Shown here: one piece after another, positions 16,701 through 23,906 of the stretch
Position numbering within the stretch: position 1 is the stretch's first letter
How the letters are laid out: every line of letters begins with the position of its first letter
Assembly: GCA_013140555.1 (NCBI GenBank)
Contig: JABFSO010000293.1
Location: forward strand, 1-41,139
Length of the DNA stretch: 41,139 nucleotides
Reading direction: 5' to 3'
DNA from: Cyclobacteriaceae bacterium
GTDB lineage: Bacteria; Bacteroidota; Bacteroidia; Cytophagales; Cyclobacteriaceae
Notes under the pieces: generated by a model
What the model was told of the DNA's origin: nothing
Database searches by the model: none
The model's input: the letters and a program-made list of their open reading frames with translations, nothing else
Position numbers and translations under genes: made by a program

Positions 16701-17062
16701 GACCCGGTGCAGCCACCAATCAACCCGCATGGGTGATGGAGCGTTGGCAGAAACCCGGTGACCAGGCACCGATCCAACAATTCACACAAGGCTTTGGCGA
16801 GGCTTCTGTGGCAAACCTATACAATAATTACAGCGACAATCGGTTTGGCGATGCATCTTTTATCCGTCTGAAGAATGTATCGCTGTCGTATCAGTTTCCC
16901 TCTGGCATGCTGAAGAAGATTGACGTGCAGCAAGCGCGCCTTTATGTGCAAGGTCAGAACCTGGCTACCATTACCAACTACAAAGGCCTCGACCCGGAGA
17001 ATCAAAGTGCTACGCTTCCTCCGCTTCGCATGATTACCGTAGGTGTTTCATTAACTTTTTAA
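13757..17062 (+). CDS. susC: SusC/RagA-family TonB-dependent outer membrane receptor with STN domain
   Basis: 1101 residues. Signal peptide near 1-29; STN (secretin/TonB short N-terminal) domain near 35-115; carboxypeptidase-D-like beta domain near 132-210 (VSGKVTDAANGNPMAGVNI); plug domain near 220-340 (NNPLQSLQGRMAGVYIQQ, LYIIDGVPFN, IEILKDADATAIYGSRGANG); then a beta-barrel ending in MITVGVSLTF with a terminal aromatic, as in outer membrane barrels. It forms the channel of a SusCD pair that takes up glycans, peptides or other large nutrients using TonB energy. The STN domain marks it as a signalling receptor for the FecR encoded upstream. The substrate cannot be told: no glycoside hydrolase or peptidase gene is adjacent. 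Confidence 0.95.
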   Translation: MKIFYTPILSAKTTRLTVLIFLISLQATAHPANVLDKEVSLNLLNQPMQQVLKGIETAAEIRFMYSPDQLNMEEVVSLQAQKRKLREVLEELFRPRNIRYKVHAGSNTITLNKDTERSEQPPENKQPEQDEEQMVSGKVTDAANGNPMAGVNIIVKGTTEGTTTDAEGAYTINVKSGKTLVFSFIGFQSLEVRVENQTILNVSLTEDIQSLKEVIVNAGYYKVKEREQTGNIAKINSSDIEKQPVNNPLQSLQGRMAGVYIQQQSGVPGGAFNIQIRGQNSLRNSAANNGNRPLYIIDGVPFNATPLGSSASASIIDGGNPLNTINPSDIESIEILKDADATAIYGSRGANGVVLITTKRGKSGKTEFTMNYYEGWGTTSRKMDLLNTQQYLTMRKEAFTNDQVSPGTFYADHDLLTWDQNRNTDWQQNLLGGTARMTNAQLSVSGGSEQTKFLIAGGFLRESTVFPGDFANKKYSGNFKVNHRSTNSKWNIDFSAYYLADNNALPLIDLTGQALSLAPNAPALYLPDGNLNWENSTWRNPLAFTRKEFETKTANLLSNTIIAYKILPTLEAKVNVGYSNVRVDEFSAQPKSSFGPNLAAASSATFADRKIQTWITEPTFEYSTTWGAGTLSALVGSTFQGSSNAATNLSATGFASDALLRNPQAASVVTIQSVTQSEYRYSALFGRINYNWKGKYLANLTGRRDASSRFGPGNQFANFGAIGAAWIFTEESWLENKTLTFGKIRASLGTTGSDQIADYGYTDLWTSTAYTYDGSGGLYPLNLANPDYAWEENRKWEVALETAFWKDKLNISISYYNHRSGNQLVGVPLPGITGFTSVQANLPAEVQNTGIEIVLSSTPIQRGAFAWTSSANVTLPRNELISFPNIKNSSFAFDYIVGKPLTVQPSFEYTRVNPETGLYEHRDVNGDGGLTFEDDLVGNKALAQNFFGGFQNNFRFKGFALDVMIQFVNQTGRNYLTYFYDRPGAATNQPAWVMERWQKPGDQAPIQQFTQGFGEASVANLYNNYSDNRFGDASFIRLKNVSLSYQFPSGMLKKIDVQQARLYVQGQNLATITNYKGLDPENQSATLPPLRMITVGVSLTF

Positions 17063-17072
17063 CATAAAGCAT

Positions 17073-18449
17073 ATGACTAACAAAACTTACTACATACAAA
17101 AAATATGTGCGACTGCGATAGCAATGCTGATAGTAACAGCCTGCGAAGATTTTGTAACAATTGACCCGCCTCAAACAACGCTATCAACAACTACCGTGTT
17201 TAACGATGAAGGTACAGCAAGAGCTGCGGTCAATCGTATCTACATTGATATGATGCAGTACTATCAAAGTTTTAGTAGTGGTGGCACAAGTCTCAATAAC
17301 ATGGGTGGATTGGCAGCAGATGAGTTTGATAACTTCGACACATTCAATGGTATGGCTCAATTCGCCAGCAATGAAATCACACCGGTCAATTCAAACATCA
17401 GCACACACTGGAACCAGATATACAATCTGATTTATCAGGCAAATGCTGTGATGGCTGGGCTTGAAAAATCAAGCCTGACCTCCACCACAAAATCTAAGTT
17501 GGAAGGAGAGGCACTCTTCATGCATGCCTATCTGCATTTTCTTTTGGTGAGTTATTGGAATGATGTTCCGTGGATTACGACAACCGACTATGTGACAAAT
17601 GCCAAAGCCGAAAGGATGCCTGCCGCTGAAGTCTATCAGAACATTATCACAGAATTGCTGCTGGCAAAAGAAAAACTGCCAACCGAAAGTACACAACGCA
17701 TACGCCCGACCAAATTTGCAGCCGCTGCTTTATTAGCAAGGGCATATCTATTCACGAACAACTACACGGCAGCAGAGCAACAGGCTACCGAGGTGATTAG
17801 TCAATTCCCGTTGGAGAGTGACCTCAATAATGTCTTCTTGATTGGCAGCACAGAAACTATTTTCCAACTGCAATCCATCATACCAGGCTTTAACACATGG
17901 GATGGTGATGCATACATCATGGTGTCGACACCTCAAACCGTAGCATTGAGTAATGGATTTATGAGTGCTTTTGAAATGAATGATGCGCGTAAATTATCAT
18001 GGACGAACAGCTATTCAGAAGGAGCGGAAATCTGGTTCTATCCTTTCAAGTATAAAGTACGCAGACTCCTAAATGTCAACTCTGAAAAAACGGAGTACCA
18101 GGTTATTCTGCGGGCTGGGGAGCAATATCTCATTCGTGCCGAGGCGCGCGCGAATTTGAGCAATCTCTCGGGTTCACTGGATGATCTCAATACGATTCGC
18201 ACCCGAGCAGGGTTAACGTCATCGTTGGCTGCAACGCAGGCCGAATTGCTATTGGCAATCGAGCAAGAGCGGAGAATAGAACTGTTTTCAGAGAACGGGC
18301 ATCGGTGGCTTGATTTGAAACGTACAGGCAGACTCGATGCGGTCATCGGTGCAATCAAACCCGGCTGGCAATCAACCGATGCCCTGTTTCCAATTCCACA
18401 AAATGAGCGGAATCGTAATTCTAATCTCTCACAAAATCCAGGTTACTAA
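17073..18449 (+). CDS. susD: SusD/RagB-family nutrient-binding lipoprotein
   Basis: 458 residues. A lipoprotein signal with lipobox VTAC (Cys24) is followed by CEDFVTIDPP. SusD-like TPR region: AAVNRIYIDMMQYY, LEGEALFMHAYLHFLLVSYW, PTKFAAAALLARAYLFTNNY. Conserved C-terminus: YLIRAEARANL, LNTIRTRAGL, LAIEQERRIELFSENGHRW, LDLKRTG, PIPQNERNRNSNLSQNPGY. It is anchored on the outer face of the outer membrane and works as a lid on the SusC channel. It begins 10 bases after susC and is followed without a gap by the thioredoxin-like gene, so the three are an operon. Confidence 0.95.
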   Translation: MTNKTYYIQKICATAIAMLIVTACEDFVTIDPPQTTLSTTTVFNDEGTARAAVNRIYIDMMQYYQSFSSGGTSLNNMGGLAADEFDNFDTFNGMAQFASNEITPVNSNISTHWNQIYNLIYQANAVMAGLEKSSLTSTTKSKLEGEALFMHAYLHFLLVSYWNDVPWITTTDYVTNAKAERMPAAEVYQNIITELLLAKEKLPTESTQRIRPTKFAAAALLARAYLFTNNYTAAEQQATEVISQFPLESDLNNVFLIGSTETIFQLQSIIPGFNTWDGDAYIMVSTPQTVALSNGFMSAFEMNDARKLSWTNSYSEGAEIWFYPFKYKVRRLLNVNSEKTEYQVILRAGEQYLIRAEARANLSNLSGSLDDLNTIRTRAGLTSSLAATQAELLLAIEQERRIELFSENGHRWLDLKRTGRLDAVIGAIKPGWQSTDALFPIPQNERNRNSNLSQNPGY

Positions 18450-18450
18450 T

Positions 18451-19893
18451 ATGAACTTTATCAGAAACGTTGCTCTGCTTCTGCTTGTTCAAAGTAACTT
18501 AGCTCTGGCTCAACAAGACGTAGTTTTTATTTTGACCTCCGACAGGCCGGATAGCATTAGCCTGGAATTTAATCGCAATCCTGTTTTTAATGAAGGTACA
18601 CTGGGCGATGGCTATCGAAAAGTATCGTTATTGGGGAAGCCAGTAGAGATTCGCTACACCAAAATTTCAGAGCTTGCGAGACTGTCGTTGCTAAGCTACG
18701 GATGGCCTGGGGTCTATATTGGCGCGGATTGGATAGTGGAACCGGGAGATAGTATCAATATCAATATTGAGTTCGAAAGTAAACCACAGCCAACCATGAA
18801 ATTCCATGGAAACCGATCTGCAAAATATCAAATCGCTTTTAGCATAAGAGAACAAGTGGAGGGCATCAAAGACACTGAATATGAAGTGTACGATGGAATT
18901 AAAACAGCTAGTCAGGCATATCAAGATGTAGAAAGGCTTGAACAATTTTGTAATACTGCTTTAGCAAATAGCCAGAAAAAACTCTCCGAATCAGTATACA
19001 AGACTTGGAAAACAGACATTAAAGCATTTGCAGACTTTACAAGACTTCGAATTCAGAGCTATCAATGGACAAAGGACTCAACGTTGCGGCCGTCAATTGA
19101 CAAAAATCTATCAGTTTCTCAATCAAAAATTGACCTGAAAATCTGGTTAAACAGCCGGGCGTTAGTAAGATACCGATTCGAACTGGTCAAATGGAAAGCG
19201 ATTCGGGAGGTTGACTCAAATTATAAGAACCATGAAATGTTTTCAACTAAAAAGATTTCTCTTAAAGAATTATTTTCAGAGATTAAAAAAGAGCCACTCC
19301 AGGATCAACAATTTTTAATGGTATTCAGCTTGATAAATCCCTTAGTTCTTAGAATGAATTTTGGAGACATTCTGCCGGAAGTTTTGAATTCATGCCTAGC
19401 CACGGCTGCACGTGTGGTGAAGATGACAGAACTCAAGAAAATCCTAGTAACTGTTGATAAAAGGATACGTCCGGGGGTACCCGTAAAAAATCTAATAACA
19501 ACTACATTTCAAGGGGATACCCTTCAACTCACGGATTTGAGAGGGAAAAAAGTGATTCTTGACCGATGGATAGGTAATTGCACCGGCTGTATTGACTTTA
19601 AAACTGAATTAATTCAAAAAGGACTCCCTGAAATCAAAAATAGAAATGACATCGTAATATGGAGTGTAGGGAGTGTTGATAGTTATGATCATTGGAAGCG
19701 ACTACTCCCAACAAACAGTCACCCGGATTTTACATCAACCTGGCTTGACAGGAAGGGCGCTGGAGGTGATTGGGAATGGGAATATAATGCTAGCTACGCT
19801 CCCTTCATTATGCTGATTGATGAAAGTGGCAAATTGATATCAAGCACCGTTAGTGAAATTGATATGATATTAACTCTCCTAAAAATTCATTAA
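18451..19893 (+). CDS. Secreted TlpA/AhpC-type thioredoxin-fold protein
   Basis: 480 residues from the ATG at 18451, one base after the susD stop; a longer open frame starts inside susD but lacks a signal sequence. Signal peptide MNFIRNVALLLLVQSNLALAQ. A long N-terminal region of unknown fold (about residues 22-340) precedes a thioredoxin domain (GDTLQLTDLRGKKVILDRW, then GNCTGCIDF with Cys377 and Cys380, and APFIMLIDESGKLISSTVSE). Proteins of this build commonly follow SusCD pairs in Bacteroidota and are thought to act on thiols in the periplasm or at the cell surface. The active site is C-T-G-C, not the usual WCxxC: the residue before the first Cys is Asn. Confidence 0.8.
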   Translation: MNFIRNVALLLLVQSNLALAQQDVVFILTSDRPDSISLEFNRNPVFNEGTLGDGYRKVSLLGKPVEIRYTKISELARLSLLSYGWPGVYIGADWIVEPGDSININIEFESKPQPTMKFHGNRSAKYQIAFSIREQVEGIKDTEYEVYDGIKTASQAYQDVERLEQFCNTALANSQKKLSESVYKTWKTDIKAFADFTRLRIQSYQWTKDSTLRPSIDKNLSVSQSKIDLKIWLNSRALVRYRFELVKWKAIREVDSNYKNHEMFSTKKISLKELFSEIKKEPLQDQQFLMVFSLINPLVLRMNFGDILPEVLNSCLATAARVVKMTELKKILVTVDKRIRPGVPVKNLITTTFQGDTLQLTDLRGKKVILDRWIGNCTGCIDFKTELIQKGLPEIKNRNDIVIWSVGSVDSYDHWKRLLPTNSHPDFTSTWLDRKGAGGDWEWEYNASYAPFIMLIDESGKLISSTVSEIDMILTLLKIH

Positions 19894-19930
19894 AAGAAGT
19901 GGGGTGATTCGCCATCACCCTTCCTTCTTT
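19893..19930. terminator. Bidirectional terminator hairpin
   Basis: GGGTGAT (19902-19908) pairs with ATCACCC (19914-19920) around a 5-base loop. AAGAAG and CTTCTT extend the stem, with A-rich and T-rich flanks. It sits between the convergent thioredoxin-like gene and the leftward DUF6520 gene and would serve both. Confidence 0.7.
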
Positions 19931-19938
19931 AGCTAGAA

Positions 19939-20178
19939 CTAATTCTTACGTGGGTCAATGGATGTTCCGATACACGTGGAATTATTAAAATAAGTGAAAC
20001 CGGAGACCGAGCAAGGATTGGGAGCCACCAGAAGACACGTGGTTGGCGAACAAACCCCACCAGTTGTCGGCTTCCGCCAGACTTCTGTCATCAACATTTT
20101 AGATGAAGAAGACGCAAACGCGGCACCCAATGCCAGCGTGAAAACAACCATCGACAATAACACTGAAATCTTTTTCAT
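19939..20178 (-). CDS. Small secreted DUF6520-type peptide
   Basis: 79 residues with a signal peptide (MKKISVLLSMVVFTLALGAAFA) and a short Cys-rich mature part (VCSPTTC, then NPCSVSG and NNSTCIG). The layout, MKK start, AAFAS cleavage site and C-terminal cysteines match the DUF6520 family of small exported Bacteroidota proteins. Function unknown. It is encoded downstream of a MauE-like membrane gene on the same strand, a frequent pairing. Confidence 0.65.
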   Translation of the reverse strand: MKKISVLLSMVVFTLALGAAFASSSSKMLMTEVWRKPTTGGVCSPTTCLLVAPNPCSVSGFTYFNNSTCIGTSIDPRKN

Positions 20179-20260
20179 AACATTTTGAAATTAGTTGAGT
20201 GGCCTACTCTTTTTTACAGGTTTTCGGCCGATGTCCTGATACCGATCAGTATATCTTTTT

Positions 20261-20689
20261 TCAAGACAGCGACAATGCATCGCGGTCCCGATGATGCCAT
20301 ATCAATACAAGTATATTCAGCGCTAAAATGGCGATGTTAAAAATCAAATGCTGTTCCCACGAAAGTGCCTCCAGCACACCCCCGCACGAGCACGGTACAT
20401 GACTGGCAATAGTTAAGATGGCGGCAACATACAAGGTGAAGAACAGCATGAGTACACCGCTGCAATACAACCCAATGATTCGAGTGGTTGGGAAGGTCAA
20501 TAACATCGCTACCAAAAATTCAACCAATGGAATCAGCCAGGCAACCTCTTGCGCAAAAGTTGGCAGGATGGGCGACAATCCGATTTGCACCACAAATAAC
20601 GGATACGTCAGCATCTTGGAAGCAGCCGTATAAGCGAAAAGCAAAATCAACAAATACCGGACAATTTCTGATGTGATCACGCGCCCCAT
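20261..20689 (-). CDS. MauE/DoxX-like four-helix membrane protein
   Basis: 142 residues, four hydrophobic helices: VRYLLILLFAYTAASKM, VAWLIPLVEFLVAMLL, IGLYCSGVLMLFFTLYVAAIL and HLIFNIAILALNILVLIW. Between helices 3 and 4 lies the motif HVPCSCGGVLEALSWEQH, typical of MauE/DoxX-like proteins, where the Cys pair and SCGG may take part in electron transfer or disulfide handling. It is probably co-transcribed with the DUF6520 peptide 82 bases downstream. Partners that would use the electrons are not visible here. Confidence 0.8.
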   Translation of the reverse strand: MGRVITSEIVRYLLILLFAYTAASKMLTYPLFVVQIGLSPILPTFAQEVAWLIPLVEFLVAMLLTFPTTRIIGLYCSGVLMLFFTLYVAAILTIASHVPCSCGGVLEALSWEQHLIFNIAILALNILVLIWHHRDRDALSLS

Positions 20690-20795
20690 ATTTCTTTCGT
20701 TTGATGATGTGAAAGTAAACCGGGTCGACTGTTTAGTTGATTATCGGAAATTCAACTTCCAACTTACCAAAGGATAAGAAATTACTTACCCCATG

Positions 20796-21380
20796 TTAAG
20801 AACCTTGCTTGCGATGCTCCCGCTTCATGCGACTAAGGGATTGCGGGGTGATGCCCAGAAAGGAAGCGATGTATTCTTGTGAGACTTTTTGCTCGAGTGC
20901 TGGAAACTGCTGTAGTAATTTCTGAAACCGTTGCCACATGGTCTTATGCTGAACATCAAACAACCTCGCCTGACTTAACACATAATAGCGGCCAATCACA
21001 ATGCGATAAAGACGTTGGGCATCCTGAAATGAATCCAGTAACATTTTGAGTGATGTTTGGCTAAGACACCAGACATTACTTTGTTCGGTCAGTTGCACAA
21101 ACTCTATGGGCGGTACTTTTTCAAAGCAACCGTGCGGATTCAGGATGATATCGCCCGCACCCCAAAAGCTGTGAATTTTCTTTTCACCATCCTCGAATAT
21201 GTATCCCGCAGCAAAACCTTCCTGAAGTAAATAGACATGTTCCGCTGGCCGGGGTGCTTCAATTAAAAAATGATTTTTCGGTAGCGACAAGTAAGTAGTC
21301 TCCTGTTGCAAAGCTGCTTTGAAGGAATCCGTTAGCGGGTAATGATCCGATAAAATACCAAACAACTGCACTACATCCAT
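20796..21380 (-). CDS. Crp/Fnr-family transcriptional regulator
   Basis: 194 residues: a cyclic-nucleotide-binding-like beta domain (LPKNHFLIEAPRPAEHVYLLQ, then GFAAGYIFEDGEKKIHSFWGAGDI) and a short C-terminal helix-turn-helix (EQKVSQEYIASFLGITPQSLS, RMKREHR). No Fe-S cysteines are seen, so oxygen sensing by Fnr chemistry is unlikely. Proteins of this build are common in Bacteroidota as single-gene regulators. It starts the leftward Crp / MauE / DUF6520 group and is divergent from the mobilization genes. Confidence 0.88.
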   Translation of the reverse strand: MDVVQLFGILSDHYPLTDSFKAALQQETTYLSLPKNHFLIEAPRPAEHVYLLQEGFAAGYIFEDGEKKIHSFWGAGDIILNPHGCFEKVPPIEFVQLTEQSNVWCLSQTSLKMLLDSFQDAQRLYRIVIGRYYVLSQARLFDVQHKTMWQRFQKLLQQFPALEQKVSQEYIASFLGITPQSLSRMKREHRKQGS

Positions 21381-21451
21381 AAGCCGGCATTTCTGTTTAC
21401 TCTAAAAAATGAAAGACAACCCTATGGTGTGGGATGAATTAATTTTTTAGG

Positions 21452-21467
21452 GGGGTTCCAGAACCCC
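21452..21467. promoter_or_regulatory. Palindrome upstream of the HTH/mobilization genes
   Basis: GGGGTTC (21452-21458) and GAACCCC (21461-21467) form a perfect inverted repeat with a 2-base centre, in the region between the divergent crp and HTH genes. The centre is too tight for a hairpin terminator, so an operator for the adjacent HTH protein or the Crp regulator is more likely. Confidence 0.4.
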
Positions 21468-21523
21468 TGCAACTGTTTTGCTCTTGTTGCTATGATTTGT
21501 TTTGAGTCATCAAATAGAAAATC

Positions 21524-21901
21524 ATGGCCAGTGCTATTATCACTCCCGAAGACCTTCAGCAATTTAAAATCGACCTGCTGGAAGAGATCCGCAAAATTGT
21601 TTTACAACGGCAAACACAACCCGTTCGCAAATGGCTGAAGTCGCATGAAGTAATGCGGCTGTTAACCGTCTCACCAGGAACGCTGCAACACCTCCGGGTA
21701 AGCGGGGTATTGCCCTATACCAAAATCGGAGCCGTCATCTTTTACGATTATGACGACATCCAAAAAATGATTGAATCACATAAGTCCTGCAAATCGTTGC
21801 GAGCCTATAAACCGTCAAAAAACGGTTTACTCACTAAAGCATTAGAGAAGGCAGGGTATACTAACCATAAACCTGATTCTCAAAAACAGGTCCAGCCCTA
21901 A
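21524..21901 (+). CDS. Helix-turn-helix (excisionase/MerR-like) protein of the mobile element
   Basis: 125 residues. After a helical N-terminus (LQQFKIDLLEEIRKIVL) comes a helix-turn-helix of the HTH_17 kind: WLKSHEVMRLLTVSPGTLQHL, RVSGVLPYTKIGAVIFYDYDDI. Proteins like this regularly precede mob genes in Bacteroidota elements and act as excisionase-like DNA-binding factors or regulators. The C-terminal tail is basic and probably disordered. It opens the mobilization module, about 200 bases before mobC. Confidence 0.8.
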   Translation: MASAIITPEDLQQFKIDLLEEIRKIVLQRQTQPVRKWLKSHEVMRLLTVSPGTLQHLRVSGVLPYTKIGAVIFYDYDDIQKMIESHKSCKSLRAYKPSKNGLLTKALEKAGYTNHKPDSQKQVQP

Positions 21902-22003
21902 ACACCCTCATGGATCACCAATAGAACCGTCAATCCTTTTACAGACATGATGAATCTTCAAAACATGCTTTTGGACATCCTCGCTGCTGACTTCGTAGCA
22001 TCA

Positions 22004-22038
22004 GCAAGATGTATTTTCGTATCCGAAAATAATCTTGC
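22004..22038. other. Candidate origin of transfer (oriT) hairpin
   Basis: A long imperfect palindrome: GCAAGAT (22004-22010) and ATTTTCG (22013-22019), a TATC loop, then CGAAAAT (22024-22030) and ATCTTGC (22032-22038). It lies 70 bases upstream of the MobC-like gene, the place where Bacteroidota mobilizable elements keep oriT. A possible nick region follows near 22056-22100, where GGGG and CCCC blocks bracket a short stretch. The nick site cannot be read from sequence alone. Confidence 0.5.
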
Positions 22039-22107
22039 CCCGGGAAGACATATCTCAAGCCTGGGGTCGCTGCGGAACTTGCTCCCCCTTCAAAACAAGA
22101 CTTTCTG

Positions 22108-22515
22108 ATGGCCCGAAGGAAGTCACCATATCCCGAGCAATTGCTCACCCGACATATCCAGACAAAAGTCACTGAAGAGGTGTACCAAAGACTGGATGAG
22201 CTTCGTGGCAAAAGCGATTGCCAGACAATCGGTGAACTGGCCCGTAGAATCTTATCCAAGGATAAGATTACGCTTTTTCACAAAGATGCTTCATTAGATG
22301 GCCCGATGGAAGAGTTAACCTCCATCCGAAAAGAACTCAAAGCCATCGGTACCAACATCAACCAAATCACCCACAGCTTTCACCTGGCCACCACCGACAC
22401 CAAAAAAAACTTTCAGGCGTTGCGCATAGTAGAGGAATACAAGAAAGTAGGCCTACGGGTGGACAAACTATTCGAACTCATTACCCAACTCTCCAGAAAA
22501 TGGTTGCAAAAGTGA
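22108..22515 (+). CDS. MobC-like relaxosome accessory protein
   Basis: 135 residues. The N-terminal half has a ribbon-helix-helix look (RHIQTKVTEEVYQRLDELRGK) with a basic start (MARRKS). The central part has ELKAIGTNINQITHSFH, matching the IGxNxNQI motif of bacterial mobilization proteins of the MobC family. Such proteins bind oriT and help the relaxase melt the nick region. It overlaps the relaxase gene by 16 bases, so translation is coupled. Confidence 0.85.
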   Translation: MARRKSPYPEQLLTRHIQTKVTEEVYQRLDELRGKSDCQTIGELARRILSKDKITLFHKDASLDGPMEELTSIRKELKAIGTNINQITHSFHLATTDTKKNFQALRIVEEYKKVGLRVDKLFELITQLSRKWLQK

Positions 22516-23759
22516 TCAGCGGCAAAAGCATCCAGGGTGCGCTTAACTATAACGAGAACAAAGTGGAGGAAGGCAAAGCGTCCTGCATGCTGGCCCATAA
22601 GTTCGGGGGCGAAGCCTGTGATCTTTCATTCTCAAACAAACTGATTCGATTTCAGAAGCTGATCGGCCGAAACCCAAAAGTCAAAACCAATGCGCTGCAC
22701 ATCTCACTCAACTTTGATGTAACGGAAAAACTGGAAGTCAGGAAACTAAAGGCCATCGCCCAAACCTACATGGAGCGAATCGGTTTTGGAGAACAACCCT
22801 ATTTAGTTTACCAGCACACGGATGCCGCGCATCCTCACATTCATATTGTGTCCACCCTCATTCGTTCGAACGGAAAAAGAATCGACATCCATAACCTCGG
22901 ACGTAATCAATCGGAGAAAGCCCGCAAAGAAATTGAAACTGAATTTAATCTCGTTCAGGCAGAAAGTAAATCGAAAAAGAAACCGGAGCTGCAACCCATC
23001 GAAGCTTCGAAGGCCATTTACGGCAAATCAGAAACCAAACGTACAATATCCAACACCGTTCGATGGATAACACAGAGATACAAGTACACTTCGTTGCCGG
23101 AATTAAATGCAGCTCTGCGTCAATTCAATGTGATTGCGAATAGAGGTAGTGAGGAAACGCAGATGTTCAAAAAGAAAGGGCTTCACTACAGTCTGTTAGA
23201 TGAAGATGGAAACAAAGTTGGCATCCCCATCAAAGCTAGTGCGATCTACGGCAAGCCTACGCTCGTTTGGTTGGAAAAGCAATTCAAACTGAACGAAGCA
23301 TTGCGACAACCCTACAAAGATTCTTTAAAGAAATCGATTGATCGAATCTTAAAAACTCCCTCTCCCCCGGAGAGGGCTGGGGTGAGGCGAGATGAAGCTT
23401 TCAAAAAATCATTGGCAGCAAATAACATCTTCGCCCTCTTCCGGCAAAACGAAGCAGGTATCATCTACGGAATCACCTTCGTGGACAATACTAATAAAGT
23501 AGTATTCAACGGCAGCGACCTCGGAAAAGATTACAGCGCGAAAGCAATACTTGAAAGAATAAACGCCAGCAGCCCAACGGGTTCCGGTGGTGAAACAACG
23601 TCAGGTTCAGATTCGCAGAATGAATTTGAAGCAAGCGATTCGCTAGGCATAGGAGAAGTAATAGCAGATTTAACCGAAGCCAAACAATTCGATTACTCTT
23701 TACCCGATGCCCTGAAGCGCAAACGCAAAAAGAAAAAACGGAAAGGTTTTTCACAATAA
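22500..23759 (+). CDS. mobA: MobA/VirD2-type relaxase (MOBP-like)
   Basis: 419 residues. N-terminal relaxase domain: candidate catalytic tyrosine Tyr17 in GALNYNENK, ALHISLNF around His67, and the metal-binding cluster HPHIHIV (His111, His113, His115). The enzyme nicks oriT, stays bound to the 5' end and leads the strand into the recipient. The C-terminal half is basic and low-conservation, ending in KRKRKKKKRKGFSQ. Around residues 286-296 the sequence TPSPPERAGVRRDEA is encoded by a REP-like palindrome inserted in frame. It overlaps mobC at its start and is followed by traG after about 150 bases holding two more such palindromes. Confidence 0.92.
   Translation: MVAKVISGKSIQGALNYNENKVEEGKASCMLAHKFGGEACDLSFSNKLIRFQKLIGRNPKVKTNALHISLNFDVTEKLEVRKLKAIAQTYMERIGFGEQPYLVYQHTDAAHPHIHIVSTLIRSNGKRIDIHNLGRNQSEKARKEIETEFNLVQAESKSKKKPELQPIEASKAIYGKSETKRTISNTVRWITQRYKYTSLPELNAALRQFNVIANRGSEETQMFKKKGLHYSLLDEDGNKVGIPIKASAIYGKPTLVWLEKQFKLNEALRQPYKDSLKKSIDRILKTPSPPERAGVRRDEAFKKSLAANNIFALFRQNEAGIIYGITFVDNTNKVVFNGSDLGKDYSAKAILERINASSPTGSGGETTSGSDSQNEFEASDSLGIGEVIADLTEAKQFDYSLPDALKRKRKKKKRKGFSQ
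23356..23388 (+). repeat. REP-like palindrome inside the relaxase gene
   Basis: CCCTCTCC (23358-23365) and GGAGAGGG (23369-23376) form a stem with a 3-base loop, followed by CTGGGGTGAGGC. This is a diverged member of the family seen at 23777, 23870 and 26668. It keeps the relaxase frame open. Confidence 0.75.
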
Positions 23760-23776
23760 AATAATCTGTCCTAAAA

Positions 23777-23821
23777 CACCTTCTCCTTTGGAGAAGGTGG
23801 CCGAAGGCCGGATGAGGTGAG
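23777..23821 (+). repeat. REP-like double palindrome
   Basis: CACCTTCTCC / GGAGAAGGTG is a 10-bp stem with a TTT loop. It is followed directly by GGCC-GAA-GGCC and GGATGAGGTG. Nearly identical to 26668-26708. It lies between the relaxase and coupling protein genes, where it could also act as a transcript hairpin. Confidence 0.85.
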
Positions 23822-23869
23822 AATAAACACAATAAAAAAGATTAAGGCAATAAAAATATGTTTTACAAA

Positions 23870-23905
23870 CCCTCTTCTCTTCTGGAGAAGGGCTGGGGAT
23901 GAGGC
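23870..23905 (+). repeat. REP-like palindrome before traG
   Basis: A CCCTCTTCTC arm and a GAGAAGGG arm form an imperfect stem, followed by CTGGGGATGAGGCC. The family's tail ends one base before the traG start codon at 23907, so the palindrome occupies the position of a ribosome binding site region. Confidence 0.75.
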
Positions 23906-23906
23906 C

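Noticed and set aside
23817-23906. 30-codon N-terminal extension of TraG from a GTG
   Set aside because: Encoded by REP-like repeat DNA and without membrane or ATPase features; the ATG at 23907 gives a normal start.
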